In this document: positions 16,604 through 25,261 of the stretch, piece by piece
Position numbering within the stretch: the stretch's first letter is position 1
Layout: each line of letters starts with the position of its first letter
Assembly: GCF_900215435.1 (NCBI RefSeq)
Contig: NZ_OCMY01000001.1
Span: 310,001 to 374,000, forward strand
DNA length: 64,000 nucleotides
DNA from: Candidatus Pantoea floridensis
GTDB lineage: Bacteria; Pseudomonadota; Gammaproteobacteria; Enterobacterales; Enterobacteriaceae
Reading direction: 5' to 3'
Made by a program: the position numbers and the translations under genes
The notes under the pieces: generated by a model
Seen by the model: only the letters and a program-made list of their open reading frames with translations
What the model was told of the DNA's origin: nothing
Databases searched by the model: none

Positions 16604-17278
16604 ATGTTGAACCAGTTGGCATTACCTTTCCTTGTGGTGGGCGGTTGCACTGCCCTAATGATTCTTAAAGACCTTTTTCGCCATCCCCATCCGGTTGCGG
16701 TTATGAATATCATTTGGCCCTTAACCGGTTTGTATATGCCTTTTATTGGATGGCTTGCCTGGTGGTATCTGGGCCGCAAACCTTCTCATCAGCTGAAAAT
16801 TGCGCTGCTGATCCCACGTAAAATGCAAAAAACGACGAACTGGCAAACCATTTTTATTTCCACCTCGTTAACCGCAGCGGCTTGTATATTCGGCGATATA
16901 ATGACAATCCCGATAGTCACGCTGCTGAAACACTTTGCAATTACACCTGCCCTTTGGATGCAAGCAATTATTTGCGTGATAGTTTCATTGTTTATTGGAT
17001 TACTTTTCCAGTTTCTCGCCATTCGCCAACGTGAAAAACATTCATTTTATAGCGCCTTATTGCTCGCTCTGAAAACCGAAGTTTTCCCTGTGCTGATATA
17101 CCAGTTAGGGATTTTTTTCTTTATGGCATTGGCTCTGAAATTCGTTCTTGCGCAGCAGATTAACCCGCTGTTGATCGTATTCTGGTTTATGCTGCAACTG
17201 GCGATAATGATTGGCTTTCTTTTCTCATGGCCAGCTAATCATTTTCTGATAAAACGTGGACTTAATCCCGTTGTGTAA
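16604..17278 (+). CDS. DUF4396-like integral membrane protein
   Basis: A 224-residue protein with about six hydrophobic helices. The start region (residues about 30-65: HPHPVAVMNIIWPLTGLYMP, then FIGWLAWWYLGR) fits the DUF4396 domain as I remember it. A second conserved block, CIFGDIMTIPIV, keeps the Cys and Gly-Asp of the family's HC...GC..GD motif, but the His-Cys part appears replaced by Leu-Thr. I use the ATG at 16604; a TTG eight codons upstream is possible. The function of the domain is unknown, with metal or thiol chemistry in the membrane only a guess. The stop directly abuts the stop of the convergent extensin-like gene. Confidence 0.7.
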   Translation: MLNQLALPFLVVGGCTALMILKDLFRHPHPVAVMNIIWPLTGLYMPFIGWLAWWYLGRKPSHQLKIALLIPRKMQKTTNWQTIFISTSLTAAACIFGDIMTIPIVTLLKHFAITPALWMQAIICVIVSLFIGLLFQFLAIRQREKHSFYSALLLALKTEVFPVLIYQLGIFFFMALALKFVLAQQINPLLIVFWFMLQLAIMIGFLFSWPANHFLIKRGLNPVV

Positions 17279-17977
17279 CTAACGGCAATAACCGGTCCCG
17301 CGCATGCCAAGATGGAAGTGACTGGCATGCGCGGCGTTGTAATCAGGCCCCAGCGCATTGCCGAATGTCGCGCAACCATTGCGCCACAGCGCATGCAATC
17401 CTGCAGCAGCATCCTCTGGCTGCTGCCAGTTCTTACCTACCTCTAACCAGCGCCCATTCGCCAATTGAAAGCCGGTAACATCCCAGGCATCGGCGCTGCC
17501 GTGCTCACTTAATCTTCCTTCCTGTCGATGATAAATATTACGGCAGGCATAACTCCCTACGTGGGAAATCCGTTTCAGCGGGCTGGTGATACCTGCCTGG
17601 CGCAAAGCGTTCTGGCTATTAATCACGAACAGCGTGCTGGTCACCGCCATCGGGCAGCTAGCAAGAAAGCTACTGCTAAGGGTGACGTCACCGTAACCGC
17701 TAATACGCAGCGGCTGTTCAATGGGGCAATCACCTTGCATTGGCGGCACCGCGCGGAATTGCACCAGCCGCTGTTCGCTGGCCTGCCGCATCACCGCCAT
17801 ACAGGCAGCCGGATCGTTACTTAACCTCTTTAGCTTGTAGCGCGTCATCCAACCTGGCGGATCGGTTACGTTAAGCGGCGTAAAGGGATTCCACTGCGGC
17901 GGCAGATGGATCTTCAACCACGGTAAACTGAGCCAGCCGCAAACAGCCAGCAATGCCACGGCGAACAGAGCGCGCAC
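17279..17977 (-). CDS. Extensin-like C-terminal domain protein
   Basis: A 232-residue exported or membrane-anchored protein. Residues about 1-19 (LFAVALLAVCGWLSLPWL) are an uncleaved or cleaved signal sequence. The rest is the bacterial extensin-like domain, a relative of the LAS/VanY zinc peptidases. The metal-binding motifs are visible: SEHGSADAWDVTGF and, near the end, AHASHFHLGMRG. Two Cys pairs (CP/C in the middle and the C-terminal GYCR) are probably disulfides. Family members are thought to act on cell-wall peptides, but activity is unproven. It converges on the DUF4396-like gene with no spacer, so the two transcripts must overlap or share a stop region. Confidence 0.8.
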   Translation of the reverse strand: MRALFAVALLAVCGWLSLPWLKIHLPPQWNPFTPLNVTDPPGWMTRYKLKRLSNDPAACMAVMRQASEQRLVQFRAVPPMQGDCPIEQPLRISGYGDVTLSSSFLASCPMAVTSTLFVINSQNALRQAGITSPLKRISHVGSYACRNIYHRQEGRLSEHGSADAWDVTGFQLANGRWLEVGKNWQQPEDAAAGLHALWRNGCATFGNALGPDYNAAHASHFHLGMRGTGYCR

Positions 17978-18260
17978 AGTGCCTCACTTTTCCTGACGAA
18001 ATGAATAAACAAGTGTAGAGGTCGCGTGGCAGGAGAGCGGCGTAAATGTCTTACTTGTTGAAGATTTACGCAAAATGACGCTGCTTTATACCCTGTAAAT
18101 ATTTGCTGACAGAGCAAAGCACGTAAAAGGTCACAAAAGGTAAAAAACCATTACCGAAACAGCCTGGCTTTCCACTATCTTATGCCCCTTGCCCTTACAA
18201 AGGCACATACCTTATCAGCCAAAAGAGCTGACACAACATCCCGACAGGAAAGAAAAACTT

Positions 18261-19652
18261 ATGGTTGATCAATCGAAAGAGGCGCTAGTTGAGGCCGAAC
18301 AGCCGGATAAGCTCCAGCGTAACCTGCATAATCGTCACATCCAGTTAATCGCTATCGGTGGTGCCATCGGCACCGGGCTATTTATGGGGTCGGGTAAAAC
18401 CATCAGCCTGGCCGGCCCTTCGATCATTTTTGTCTATATGATCATCGGTTTTATGTTGTTCTTCGTCATGCGCGCCATGGGCGAACTGCTGCTCTCCAAC
18501 CTCGAGTACAAATCCTTCAGCGATTTTGCCGCCGATTTACTCGGACCGTGGGCGGGATATTTTACCGGCTGGACCTACTGGTTCTGTTGGGTGGTGACCG
18601 GCATCGCCGACGTGGTGGCGATCAGCGCCTATTTCCAGCTATGGTTCCCGGATTTCTCCATCTGGATGAGCGCCCTGCTGTGCGTCTTTGTCTTCCTGGC
18701 GTTGAATATCGCCACGGTGAAGTTATTCGGTGAGATGGAGTTCTGGTTCGCGATTATCAAAATCGTCGCCATTGTCGCGTTGATCATTACCGGTGTTGTG
18801 CTGGTGAGTATGCATTATCCCTCCCCGAACGGCGGCACCGCCTCATTGAGCAATATCTGGGATCACGGCGGCATGTTCCCGAAAGGGCTGAGCGGTTTCT
18901 TTGCCGGTTTTCAGATTGCGGTTTTTGCTTTTGTTGGTATTGAACTCGTAGGTACCGCCGCGGCTGAAACTAAAGATCCGCATAAAGTCTTACCGCGTGC
19001 CATCAACGCTATTCCGCTGCGTATCATTATGTTTTACGTGCTGGCGCTGATGGTAATCATGGCGGTAACACCGTGGAATCAGGTGTTGCCGAATCGCAGC
19101 CCGTTCGTTGAGATGTTTGTGCTGATTGGCCTGCCTGCCGCGGCCAGCATCGTTAACTTCGTGGTGCTGACATCAGCGGCCTCGTCCGCTAACAGCGGCA
19201 TCTTCTCTACCAGCCGCATGCTGTATGGCCTGGCAGAACAGGGCGTGGCGCATAAAGCCTTTGGCCGCCTCTCGGCGCGTGCGGTGCCGACGACCGGACT
19301 GTTCTTCTCCTGCCTGTGCCTGCTGGCGGGCGTGGCGCTGATTTACCTGATTCCGGATGTGATGACCGTATTTACCATGGTCACCACGGTGTCGGCCATT
19401 CTGTTTATGTTTGTCTGGACTATCATCCTGTGCAGCTATCTGGCATACCGTAAGCAGCATCCGCAGCGTCATGCGGAATCGAAATTCAAAATGCCGCTGG
19501 GTAAATTTATGTGCTGGGTCTGCATGGCGTTCTTTGCCTTTGTACTGGTGCTGCTCACGTTGCAGGAAGATACCCGTCAGGCGCTGATGGTGACGCCGCT
19601 GTGGTTTGTGATTCTGACGATGGGATGGTTGTTGCGTCGTCGTAAGGCTTGA
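18261..19652 (+). CDS. cycA: D-serine/D-alanine/glycine permease
   Basis: CycA is a proton-driven amino-acid permease of the APC family in the inner membrane, 463 residues with 12 helices. It is close to E. coli CycA over long stretches (NRHIQLIAIGGAIGTGLFMG, then GFFAGFQIAVFAFVGIELVG). I start at the ATG at 18261 (MVDQ, identical to the E. coli start) with AGGAAAG upstream; the frame is open further but not conserved. The leader carries a CA-rich stretch (ACACAACATC, 18230-18239) of the type bound by the GcvB small RNA, which is known to repress cycA in E. coli and Salmonella. The gene is monocistronic, ended by the hairpin at 19664. Confidence 0.95.
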   Translation: MVDQSKEALVEAEQPDKLQRNLHNRHIQLIAIGGAIGTGLFMGSGKTISLAGPSIIFVYMIIGFMLFFVMRAMGELLLSNLEYKSFSDFAADLLGPWAGYFTGWTYWFCWVVTGIADVVAISAYFQLWFPDFSIWMSALLCVFVFLALNIATVKLFGEMEFWFAIIKIVAIVALIITGVVLVSMHYPSPNGGTASLSNIWDHGGMFPKGLSGFFAGFQIAVFAFVGIELVGTAAAETKDPHKVLPRAINAIPLRIIMFYVLALMVIMAVTPWNQVLPNRSPFVEMFVLIGLPAAASIVNFVVLTSAASSANSGIFSTSRMLYGLAEQGVAHKAFGRLSARAVPTTGLFFSCLCLLAGVALIYLIPDVMTVFTMVTTVSAILFMFVWTIILCSYLAYRKQHPQRHAESKFKMPLGKFMCWVCMAFFAFVLVLLTLQEDTRQALMVTPLWFVILTMGWLLRRRKA

Positions 19653-19663
19653 TTTTCACAGCT

Positions 19664-19691
19664 AAAGGCCCGGTGATTTCACCGGGCCTTT
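19664..19691 (+). terminator. Bidirectional terminator cycA / ydjM-like
   Basis: AAAGGCCCGGTG-ATTT-CACCGGGCCTTT is a perfect 12-bp stem between converging genes. It ends cycA and, read from the other strand, the ydjM-like gene, whose stop codon lies five bases to its right. Confidence 0.9.
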
Positions 19692-19695
19692 CTCG

Positions 19696-20670
19696 TTATA
19701 ACCTCTCTAGCAATTTTCGCCACGCTTCGCCTAAAGCGGGACGCAGCGAAGGTTCACGCTGTGGCGCCACCTCAGGCGACTGCGGCGCTCCCAGATTGAA
19801 GGTGAAGGTGTAATTCGGCTCTTCCCCCATGCGCAAATCGCTAATCAACGTTCGCTCGCCCTGCTGCTGCATCGCGTAGAAACCATGGCTAAACCACGCC
19901 ACGCGTTCGGCGTGCCATTGGCCTTTAAACGGGACAAACAACTCAGGTTGACGATCGTGCCAGCTTATGCGCAGCGGGCGACCCGGTGATAACAGCGACC
20001 AATACGCTTCGCCATAACGATCCGGCGTCATAATCACCGTGCGCCACACCAGCGTATTAAACGCCGTCGGCGTCACCAGAACCTGCTCAGGCTGCACCGC
20101 TTGCTGCGCCAAATCCTGCTCAATGTGCTGCGTGGCGATGTGTTGTGCCACCATGCTCCAGCCGAGATACAGCGTACTCACTAATAATCCCATCCGATTC
20201 CAGCGCAAGCCCACGGCGTCACGTCGCCACAGGGCGATCAGCAGTGCAATTAACAATGGCAAGGTATACAGCGGATCGACGATATACATGCTGCCAATGG
20301 CATAGGGGAAATCGGTAAGCGGCAGACCCAGCTGGGTGCCGTAAACGGTAGTAAGATCCAGCAGTGGATGCGTCACCAGCGCCAGCCAGATTGCCAGCGT
20401 CCAGCCGCGCCAGTGAGTTCGACTGCGCATCGCGCCCGCCACCAGCCAGCCGAGCAGCGGCGCGATTAAGGTGAGAAATATCAGCGCATGACTTTCGGTG
20501 CGATGCAGCGTCATATTGCGGATGGCATCGCCATGATCGATAAACACATCGAGGTCCGGCAACGTGCCGGCGATCGCGCCCACCAGCGCCGCCTGCCAAA
20601 CCGGCACGCGTTTGCCCATCACGGCGACGGTAACTGCCGCACCTAACGTCAGCTGCGATAAGGAATCCAT
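19696..20670 (-). CDS. YdjM-like inner-membrane metal-dependent hydrolase
   Basis: A 324-residue protein with the YdjM/YfhO-type DUF457 fold. The N-terminal half has four or more hydrophobic helices and the family's conserved acidic/His residues in membrane-edge loops: SLSQLTLGAAV, GTLPDLDVFIDHGD, HRTESHALIFL, THPLLDLTT. The C-terminal 140 residues are soluble. The family is annotated as membrane-bound hydrolase by these motifs; no substrate is known. The ATG follows AAGGAGAG and lies 23 bases after the rutR stop on the same strand, so it is probably co-transcribed with rutR. That places it in the RutR transcript by accident or function; I cannot tell which. Confidence 0.75.
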   Translation of the reverse strand: MDSLSQLTLGAAVTVAVMGKRVPVWQAALVGAIAGTLPDLDVFIDHGDAIRNMTLHRTESHALIFLTLIAPLLGWLVAGAMRSRTHWRGWTLAIWLALVTHPLLDLTTVYGTQLGLPLTDFPYAIGSMYIVDPLYTLPLLIALLIALWRRDAVGLRWNRMGLLVSTLYLGWSMVAQHIATQHIEQDLAQQAVQPEQVLVTPTAFNTLVWRTVIMTPDRYGEAYWSLLSPGRPLRISWHDRQPELFVPFKGQWHAERVAWFSHGFYAMQQQGERTLISDLRMGEEPNYTFTFNLGAPQSPEVAPQREPSLRPALGEAWRKLLERL

Positions 20671-20693
20671 GCTCTCTCCTTGAAAAAGCGGGA

Positions 20694-21329
20694 TCAGCGC
20701 ACGCGGATCCCTTCAATAATCATGCGCTGTACGTTCTCCAGCGTCTGTTCAAAGAACGCCGCATCGTGCAACGTTTGGCCAGTAATCGCTTCCACCTGCG
20801 AGGCGAAATCCGCGTAGTGCTGAGTCGTGGCCCACAGTAGGAAAAACAGGTGCTGTGGCTGCACCCCCGCCAGGCGACCTTCGGCGATCCACTGCTCGAT
20901 AATCGCCGCCTTCTCATCCACCAGCGCCTTTAAATCACCGGCCAGTTCACCTTTCAGCAACGGCGCACCCTGCAACATTTCCAGACAGAACAGGCGCGAG
21001 GCCTGCGGGTGATCGCGCGAGACTTCCAGTTTCAGACGGATATATTGGCGAATCGCCGTCAGCGGATCGTGATCGTGCTGCAGCGCACGCAGCGGTGCCA
21101 GCCACACATCGAGGATCTCTTTCAGAACCGCCACATACAGCACTTCTTTCGACGGATAGTAATACAGCAGATTGGTTTTGGAGACATCGGCGCGCTCGGC
21201 CACTTTATCCAGGCTGGTGCCGTGAATGCCGAATTGCGAGAAGAAGGCTAAGGCCGCTTCGAGTATGGCCGCCCGTTTTGCGGCGACCGCACGCGAGCGG
21301 CGTCCCGGTTTTTTTTCATCGCTTTTCAC
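20694..21329 (-). CDS. rutR: TetR-family repressor RutR
   Basis: RutR senses uracil and thymine and represses the rut operon while affecting purine and pyrimidine genes. The 211-residue protein has an N-terminal TetR helix-turn-helix (residues about 20-65: ILEAALAFFSQFGIHGTSLD, KVAERADVSKTNLLYYYPSK), nearly identical to E. coli RutR, and an all-helical ligand domain. The Lys/Arg-rich N-terminus (KKPGRRSRAVAAKRAA) is also typical. It is divergent from rutA; the 307-base region between them carries RutR-like half-sites and a sigma-54 promoter. Confidence 0.95.
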   Translation of the reverse strand: MKSDEKKPGRRSRAVAAKRAAILEAALAFFSQFGIHGTSLDKVAERADVSKTNLLYYYPSKEVLYVAVLKEILDVWLAPLRALQHDHDPLTAIRQYIRLKLEVSRDHPQASRLFCLEMLQGAPLLKGELAGDLKALVDEKAAIIEQWIAEGRLAGVQPQHLFFLLWATTQHYADFASQVEAITGQTLHDAAFFEQTLENVQRMIIEGIRVR

Positions 21330-21444
21330 ACTGTTACCTCATCCGTCCTGCGTAAATGCATCATAACAAAGGCCTCCTTTCCTGCCTAATCGCCCATCTG
21401 CACCTTTTTTGACCATGCGGCGCATGAAAAACGTGCAGAAGTTT

Positions 21445-21460
21445 TTGACCAAACGGTCTG
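21445..21460 (+). promoter_or_regulatory. RutR operator-like site between rutR and rutA
   Basis: TTGACCAAACGGTCTG matches the RutR consensus TTGACCA-NN-TGGTCAA fully in the left half and at GGTC in the right half. A second TTGACCA half-site lies at 21409-21415. Uracil would release RutR and open the operon. Confidence 0.65.
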
Positions 21461-21532
21461 TTTTGGACCAATCACTCCAGTTTAAAACCGCCAATATTTT
21501 TAACACATTGTTGTATAAGCCTTTTAAAAATG

Positions 21533-21548
21533 TGGCACAACCTTTGCA
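21533..21548 (+). promoter_or_regulatory. Sigma-54 promoter of the rut operon
   Basis: TGGCACAACCTTTGCA has the invariant GG (-24) and GC (-12) ten bases apart and follows the TGGCAC-N5-TTGCA consensus. It would start transcription near 21559, 78 bases before rutA. This agrees with the known nitrogen (NtrC) control of rut in E. coli. Clear NtrC sites upstream were not found. Confidence 0.8.
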
Positions 21549-21636
21549 GAATTGTGATCGAGCGCCGCCCGTAGGATGCGTGCAGGAAGCAGCGCAGCGC
21601 GTGAAGCAATCCCCGTTTAATGCAGAGAGGTTTCAC

Positions 21637-22728
21637 ATGAAAATTGGCGTCTTTATCCCGATTGGTAATAACGGCTGGCTGATCTCCACCCATGCGCCGC
21701 AATACAAGCCAACCTTTGAGCTGAACAAAGCGATTGTGCTGAAAGCAGAGCATTATCATTTCGACTTTGCGCTTTCGATGATCAAGCTACGCGGCTTTGG
21801 CGGTAAAACCGAATTTTGGGATCACAACCTCGAATCCTTCACGTTGATGGCGGGCCTCGCGGCAGTGACCTCACGCATTGAGATTTACGCAACCGCCGCC
21901 ACGCTGACGTTACCGCCAGCGATTGTCGCGCGTATGGCATCCACCATTGATTCCATCTCGAATGGCCGCTTTGGTGTCAACCTTGTCACCGGCTGGCAGA
22001 AGCCGGAATACGAGCAGATGGGCCTGTGGCCGGGCGATGCCTACTTCTCCAGCCGCTACCAATATCTGACCGAATACGTCACCGTGCTGCGCGATTTATG
22101 GGGCACCGGCCAGAGCGATTTCAAAGGCGAATTCTTTACCATGAACGATTGCCGCGTCAGCCCGCAGCCGCAAAAACCGATGAAGGTAATCTGCGCCGGG
22201 CAGAGCGATGCTGGCATGGCGTTCTCGGCGCAGCATGCCGATTACAACTTCTGCTTCGGCAAAGGCGTCAACACACCAACCGCCTTCGCACCTACCGCCG
22301 CGCGCATGAAACAGGCCGCCGACAAAGCCGGTCGTGATGTCGGTTCCTATGTGCTGTTTATGATTATTGCTGCCGAAAGCGACGATGCCGCACGCGCCAA
22401 ATGGGAGCACTACAAAGCCGGTGCCGATGAAGAGGCGCTCGCCTGGCTCACCACCCAAAGCCAGCAGGACACCAAATCCGGCAGCGACACCAACGTGCGC
22501 CAGATGGCCGATCCCACCTCCGCCGTCAACATCAATATGGGCACATTAGTCGGCTCTTACGCCAATGTGGCACGAATGTTGGATGAAGTTGCATTAGTTG
22601 ATGGCACGCAAGGCGTGCTATTGACCTTCGATGACTTCCTGCAAGGCATCGAAGATTTCGGTGAACGTATCCAACCATTAATGCAGTGCCGCCACAATTT
22701 GATTGCATCCCAGCAGGAGGTTGCCTGA
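21637..22728 (+). CDS. rutA: Pyrimidine oxygenase RutA
   Basis: RutA is a flavin-dependent (FMNH2) monooxygenase that opens the uracil ring to ureidoacrylate peracid, the first step of the Rut pathway. The 363-residue protein is of the luciferase-like TIM-barrel type and nearly matches E. coli RutA ([20 protein letters not shown], then [20 protein letters not shown]). I start at the ATG at 21637, where AGAGAGG lies six bases before; the long upstream open frame covers the promoter and is not coding. It is the first gene of rutABCDFG, and its TGA overlaps the ATG of rutB (TGATG). Confidence 0.97.
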   Translation: MKIGVFIPIGNNGWLISTHAPQYKPTFELNKAIVLKAEHYHFDFALSMIKLRGFGGKTEFWDHNLESFTLMAGLAAVTSRIEIYATAATLTLPPAIVARMASTIDSISNGRFGVNLVTGWQKPEYEQMGLWPGDAYFSSRYQYLTEYVTVLRDLWGTGQSDFKGEFFTMNDCRVSPQPQKPMKVICAGQSDAGMAFSAQHADYNFCFGKGVNTPTAFAPTAARMKQAADKAGRDVGSYVLFMIIAAESDDAARAKWEHYKAGADEEALAWLTTQSQQDTKSGSDTNVRQMADPTSAVNINMGTLVGSYANVARMLDEVALVDGTQGVLLTFDDFLQGIEDFGERIQPLMQCRHNLIASQQEVA

Positions 22729-23438
22729 TGAGTACCGTTGTTTGCGCCCATACCGAGAGTTTACCGAACATCACTTTGCCTGCGCGCCCGGAAGCTATCG
22801 CGTTGCCGCCGGCGCAAAGTGCGCTGATTGTGGTGGATATGCAGAACGCCTACGCCACCGAAGGAGGCTATCTCGACCTGGCGGGCTTTGATGTCTCTGC
22901 CACTAAACCGGTAATTGCCAAAATTCACCAGGCAGTGACCGCCGCGCGCGCCGCCGGTATACAGATCATCTGGTTCCAGAATGGCTGGGACGATCAATAC
23001 GTGGAGGCTGGCGATGCCGGTTCCCCCAATTTCCACAAATCCAACGCGCTGAAGACCATGCGCAAACGTCCGGAACTGCAGGGCACGCTGCTGTCGAAAG
23101 GCGGCTGGGATTATGCGCTGGTGGATGAACTGGTGCCGCAGGCCGGCGACATCGTGCTGCCGAAACCGCGCTACAGCGGCTTTTTCAACACGCCGCTCGA
23201 CAGCATGCTGCGCAGCCGCGGCATTCGCCATTTGGTGTTTACCGGCATCGCCACCAATGTCTGCGTGGAATCGACGCTGCGCGACGGCTTCTTCCTAGAG
23301 TATTTCGGCGTGGTGCTGGAAGACGCGACTTATCAAGCGGGTCCGGCGTTCGCCCAGCAGGCGGCAATTTTTAATATCGAAACGTTTTTTGGCTGGGTAA
23401 GCGATACCGATACGTTCTGTGAAGCGCTAAAGAGCTAA
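22728..23438 (+). CDS. rutB: Ureidoacrylate amidohydrolase RutB
   Basis: RutB cleaves the RutA product to aminoacrylate and carbamate. It is an isochorismatase-like hydrolase of 236 residues. The catalytic Asp lies in [10 protein letters not shown] (D37), the Lys in LPKPRYSGF and the nucleophile Cys in [14 protein letters not shown] use the ATG at 22728-22730 that overlaps the rutA stop, which gives the usual length. A 42-base gap with its own GAGG ribosome site leads to rutC. Confidence 0.96.
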   Translation: MSTVVCAHTESLPNITLPARPEAIALPPAQSALIVVDMQNAYATEGGYLDLAGFDVSATKPVIAKIHQAVTAARAAGIQIIWFQNGWDDQYVEAGDAGSPNFHKSNALKTMRKRPELQGTLLSKGGWDYALVDELVPQAGDIVLPKPRYSGFFNTPLDSMLRSRGIRHLVFTGIATNVCVESTLRDGFFLEYFGVVLEDATYQAGPAFAQQAAIFNIETFFGWVSDTDTFCEALKS

Positions 23439-23480
23439 TGCGCCGTTGCACCTGCAAACCGATAAAAAGAGGATTTCGCC

Positions 23481-23876
23481 ATGCCTAAGAGTGTGATTAT
23501 TCCGCCCGGCAGCGGTACGCCGATTGCCCCGTTCGTGCCCGGCACCTTAGCCGATGGCGTGGTGTATGTTTCCGGCACCTTGCCGTTCGATGCCAGCAAC
23601 AATGTGGTGCACGTGGGTGATGCGGCGGCGCAAACGCGCCACGTGCTGGAAACCATCAAAAAGGTGATTGAAACCGCTGGCGGCACCATGGACGACGTGA
23701 CGTTCAACTCGATATTTCTCACTGACTGGAGCAACTACGCGGCGATAAACCAGATTTATGCCGAATACTTTCCCGGCGATAAACCGGCGCGCTTCTGTAT
23801 CCAATGCGGACTGGTGAAGCCAGATGCCTTGATCGAAATCGCCACCGTTGCCCACATCGGCAAGCAGGAGGCCTGA
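23481..23876 (+). CDS. rutC: Aminoacrylate deaminase RutC (RidA family)
   Basis: RutC belongs to the YjgF/RidA/UK114 family, which hydrolyses reactive enamines; in the Rut pathway it acts on aminoacrylate or its peracid form. The 131-residue protein shows the family pattern: [18 protein letters not shown], then [14 protein letters not shown] and the conserved Arg in [20 protein letters not shown]. RidA proteins are trimers with the active sites at interfaces. The stop overlaps the rutD start in TGATG. Confidence 0.95.
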   Translation: MPKSVIIPPGSGTPIAPFVPGTLADGVVYVSGTLPFDASNNVVHVGDAAAQTRHVLETIKKVIETAGGTMDDVTFNSIFLTDWSNYAAINQIYAEYFPGDKPARFCIQCGLVKPDALIEIATVAHIGKQEA

Positions 23877-24679
23877 TGCATCTGGAGATCCAGGGTTTAA
23901 CCGATAAGGATGCGCCGACGCTCGTGCTCTCTTCGGGCTTAGGCGGCGTAGCCGGTTTTTGGCAGCCGCAGCTGGCAGCACTGACGCCGCATTATCGCGT
24001 AGTCACCTACGATCAGCGCGGCACCGGCCGCAGCGCGGCTACGTTACCGGATGGCTACAGCATGGCGATGATGGCGGCGGAACTGGCCGACGCGCTGGAA
24101 CAACGGGGCATTGAATATTACGACATTATCGGCCATGCGCTGGGCGGTTTGATTGGCCTGCAGCTGGCACTGGATTTCCCCTCGCGCGTGGGCCGCGTGG
24201 TGGTGATCAACGGCTGGCTGTCGCTGGATGCGCATACGCAGCGCTGCTTCCAGGTGCGTCAGGATCTGTTGATGAACGTCGGTGTTGAAGCCTTTGTGCG
24301 CGCGCAGCCGCTGTTCCTGTATCCCGCTGAATGGCTGGCGCGTAATCAGGCGCGTATTGCGGCAGAAGATGCGCACCATGTGGCCCATTTTCAGGGCATG
24401 GAAAATCTGCTGCGCCGTTTACACGCGCTGAAAAGCGCCGATTTCCGTGCGCAGGCGGCGCGGATCGCGCAGCCGGTATTGGCGATTTGCAGTCAGGACG
24501 ACCTGCTGGTGCCGTGGAGCTGCTCGCCACAGCTAGCGCAAGCCTTGCCCAACGGCAGCCTGATTGAGATGGCCTGGGGCGGGCACGCCATGAGCGTGAC
24601 GGATGCCGACAACTTTAACGCGCTGCTGTTGCGCTGGCTGGCCGATACGGCTACGCCTGCCCAACGTGCGGCCAGCTAA
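23876..24679 (+). CDS. rutD: Alpha/beta-hydrolase RutD
   Basis: RutD is thought to speed the release of ammonia from aminoacrylate, giving malonic semialdehyde. The 267-residue alpha/beta-hydrolase starts at the ATG that overlaps the rutC stop; the open frame reaches further upstream only by chance. The nucleophile elbow is GHALGG, with Ala in place of the usual Ser, as also in E. coli RutD (GHALG). The later acid (SQDDLLVP) and His (WGGHAMSV) remain. It is followed 16 bases later by rutF; the rutE gene that stands between them in E. coli is absent. Confidence 0.95.
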   Translation: MHLEIQGLTDKDAPTLVLSSGLGGVAGFWQPQLAALTPHYRVVTYDQRGTGRSAATLPDGYSMAMMAAELADALEQRGIEYYDIIGHALGGLIGLQLALDFPSRVGRVVVINGWLSLDAHTQRCFQVRQDLLMNVGVEAFVRAQPLFLYPAEWLARNQARIAAEDAHHVAHFQGMENLLRRLHALKSADFRAQAARIAQPVLAICSQDDLLVPWSCSPQLAQALPNGSLIEMAWGGHAMSVTDADNFNALLLRWLADTATPAQRAAS

Positions 24680-24694
24680 TCACAGGAGCCGCTG

Positions 24695-25216
24695 ATGAGC
24701 GTGCACGAACTACCTGTTTTACCCCTTGTGGAGCGCGATGCGTTTCGTAACGCGATGGCGTGCTTAGGCGCAGCGGTGAATATCATCACCACCGATGGCC
24801 CCGCCGGACGCGCCGGTTTTACCGCTTCAGCGGTGTGCAGCGTAACCGATACACCGCCAACGTTGCTGGTATGCCTGAATCGATCGGCATCGGTTTGGCC
24901 GATTTTTCGCGATAACGGTTATCTGTGCGTCAACACGCTGGCCGCCGGGCATGAAGCACTCTCGACGCTGTTTGGTGGCAAAACGCCGATGGGAGAACGC
25001 TTCGCGGCAGCCGAGTGGCATACGCTCGCCAGCGGTTCCCCGCTGTTAGAGGGCGCGCTGGTGTCGTTCGACTGCAAGGTCGCGCAGGTGGTGAGCGTTG
25101 GCACACACGACATTCTGTTTTGCGAAGTGCAGGCGCTGGTGCGCAACGATGAGACGCACGGCCTGGCATGGTTTGACCGTGGATATCATCACCTTTTACG
25201 GCAGGATGCCCGCTAA
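24695..25216 (+). CDS. rutF: Flavin reductase RutF
   Basis: RutF supplies reduced FMN to RutA using NADH. The 173-residue protein has the flavin-reductase-like fold: the flavin-binding N-terminal part ([21 protein letters not shown], shown in its family form by [11 protein letters not shown] and [20 protein letters not shown]), then the [11 protein letters not shown] loop and a C-terminal half ending near YHHLLR. An AGGAG site precedes the ATG. It is the fifth gene of the operon, with rutG 45 bases further. Confidence 0.95.
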   Translation: MSVHELPVLPLVERDAFRNAMACLGAAVNIITTDGPAGRAGFTASAVCSVTDTPPTLLVCLNRSASVWPIFRDNGYLCVNTLAAGHEALSTLFGGKTPMGERFAAAEWHTLASGSPLLEGALVSFDCKVAQVVSVGTHDILFCEVQALVRNDETHGLAWFDRGYHHLLRQDAR

Positions 25217-25261
25217 CGCCGCACTGTGCGGCCCGCTTTCACTGACACCCTGGAGATGACG

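Noticed and set aside
21409..21636. Upstream extension of rutA (76 extra codons)
   Set aside because: It includes the RutR site and sigma-54 promoter, and the E. coli-like start MKIGVF with a good ribosome site lies at 21637.
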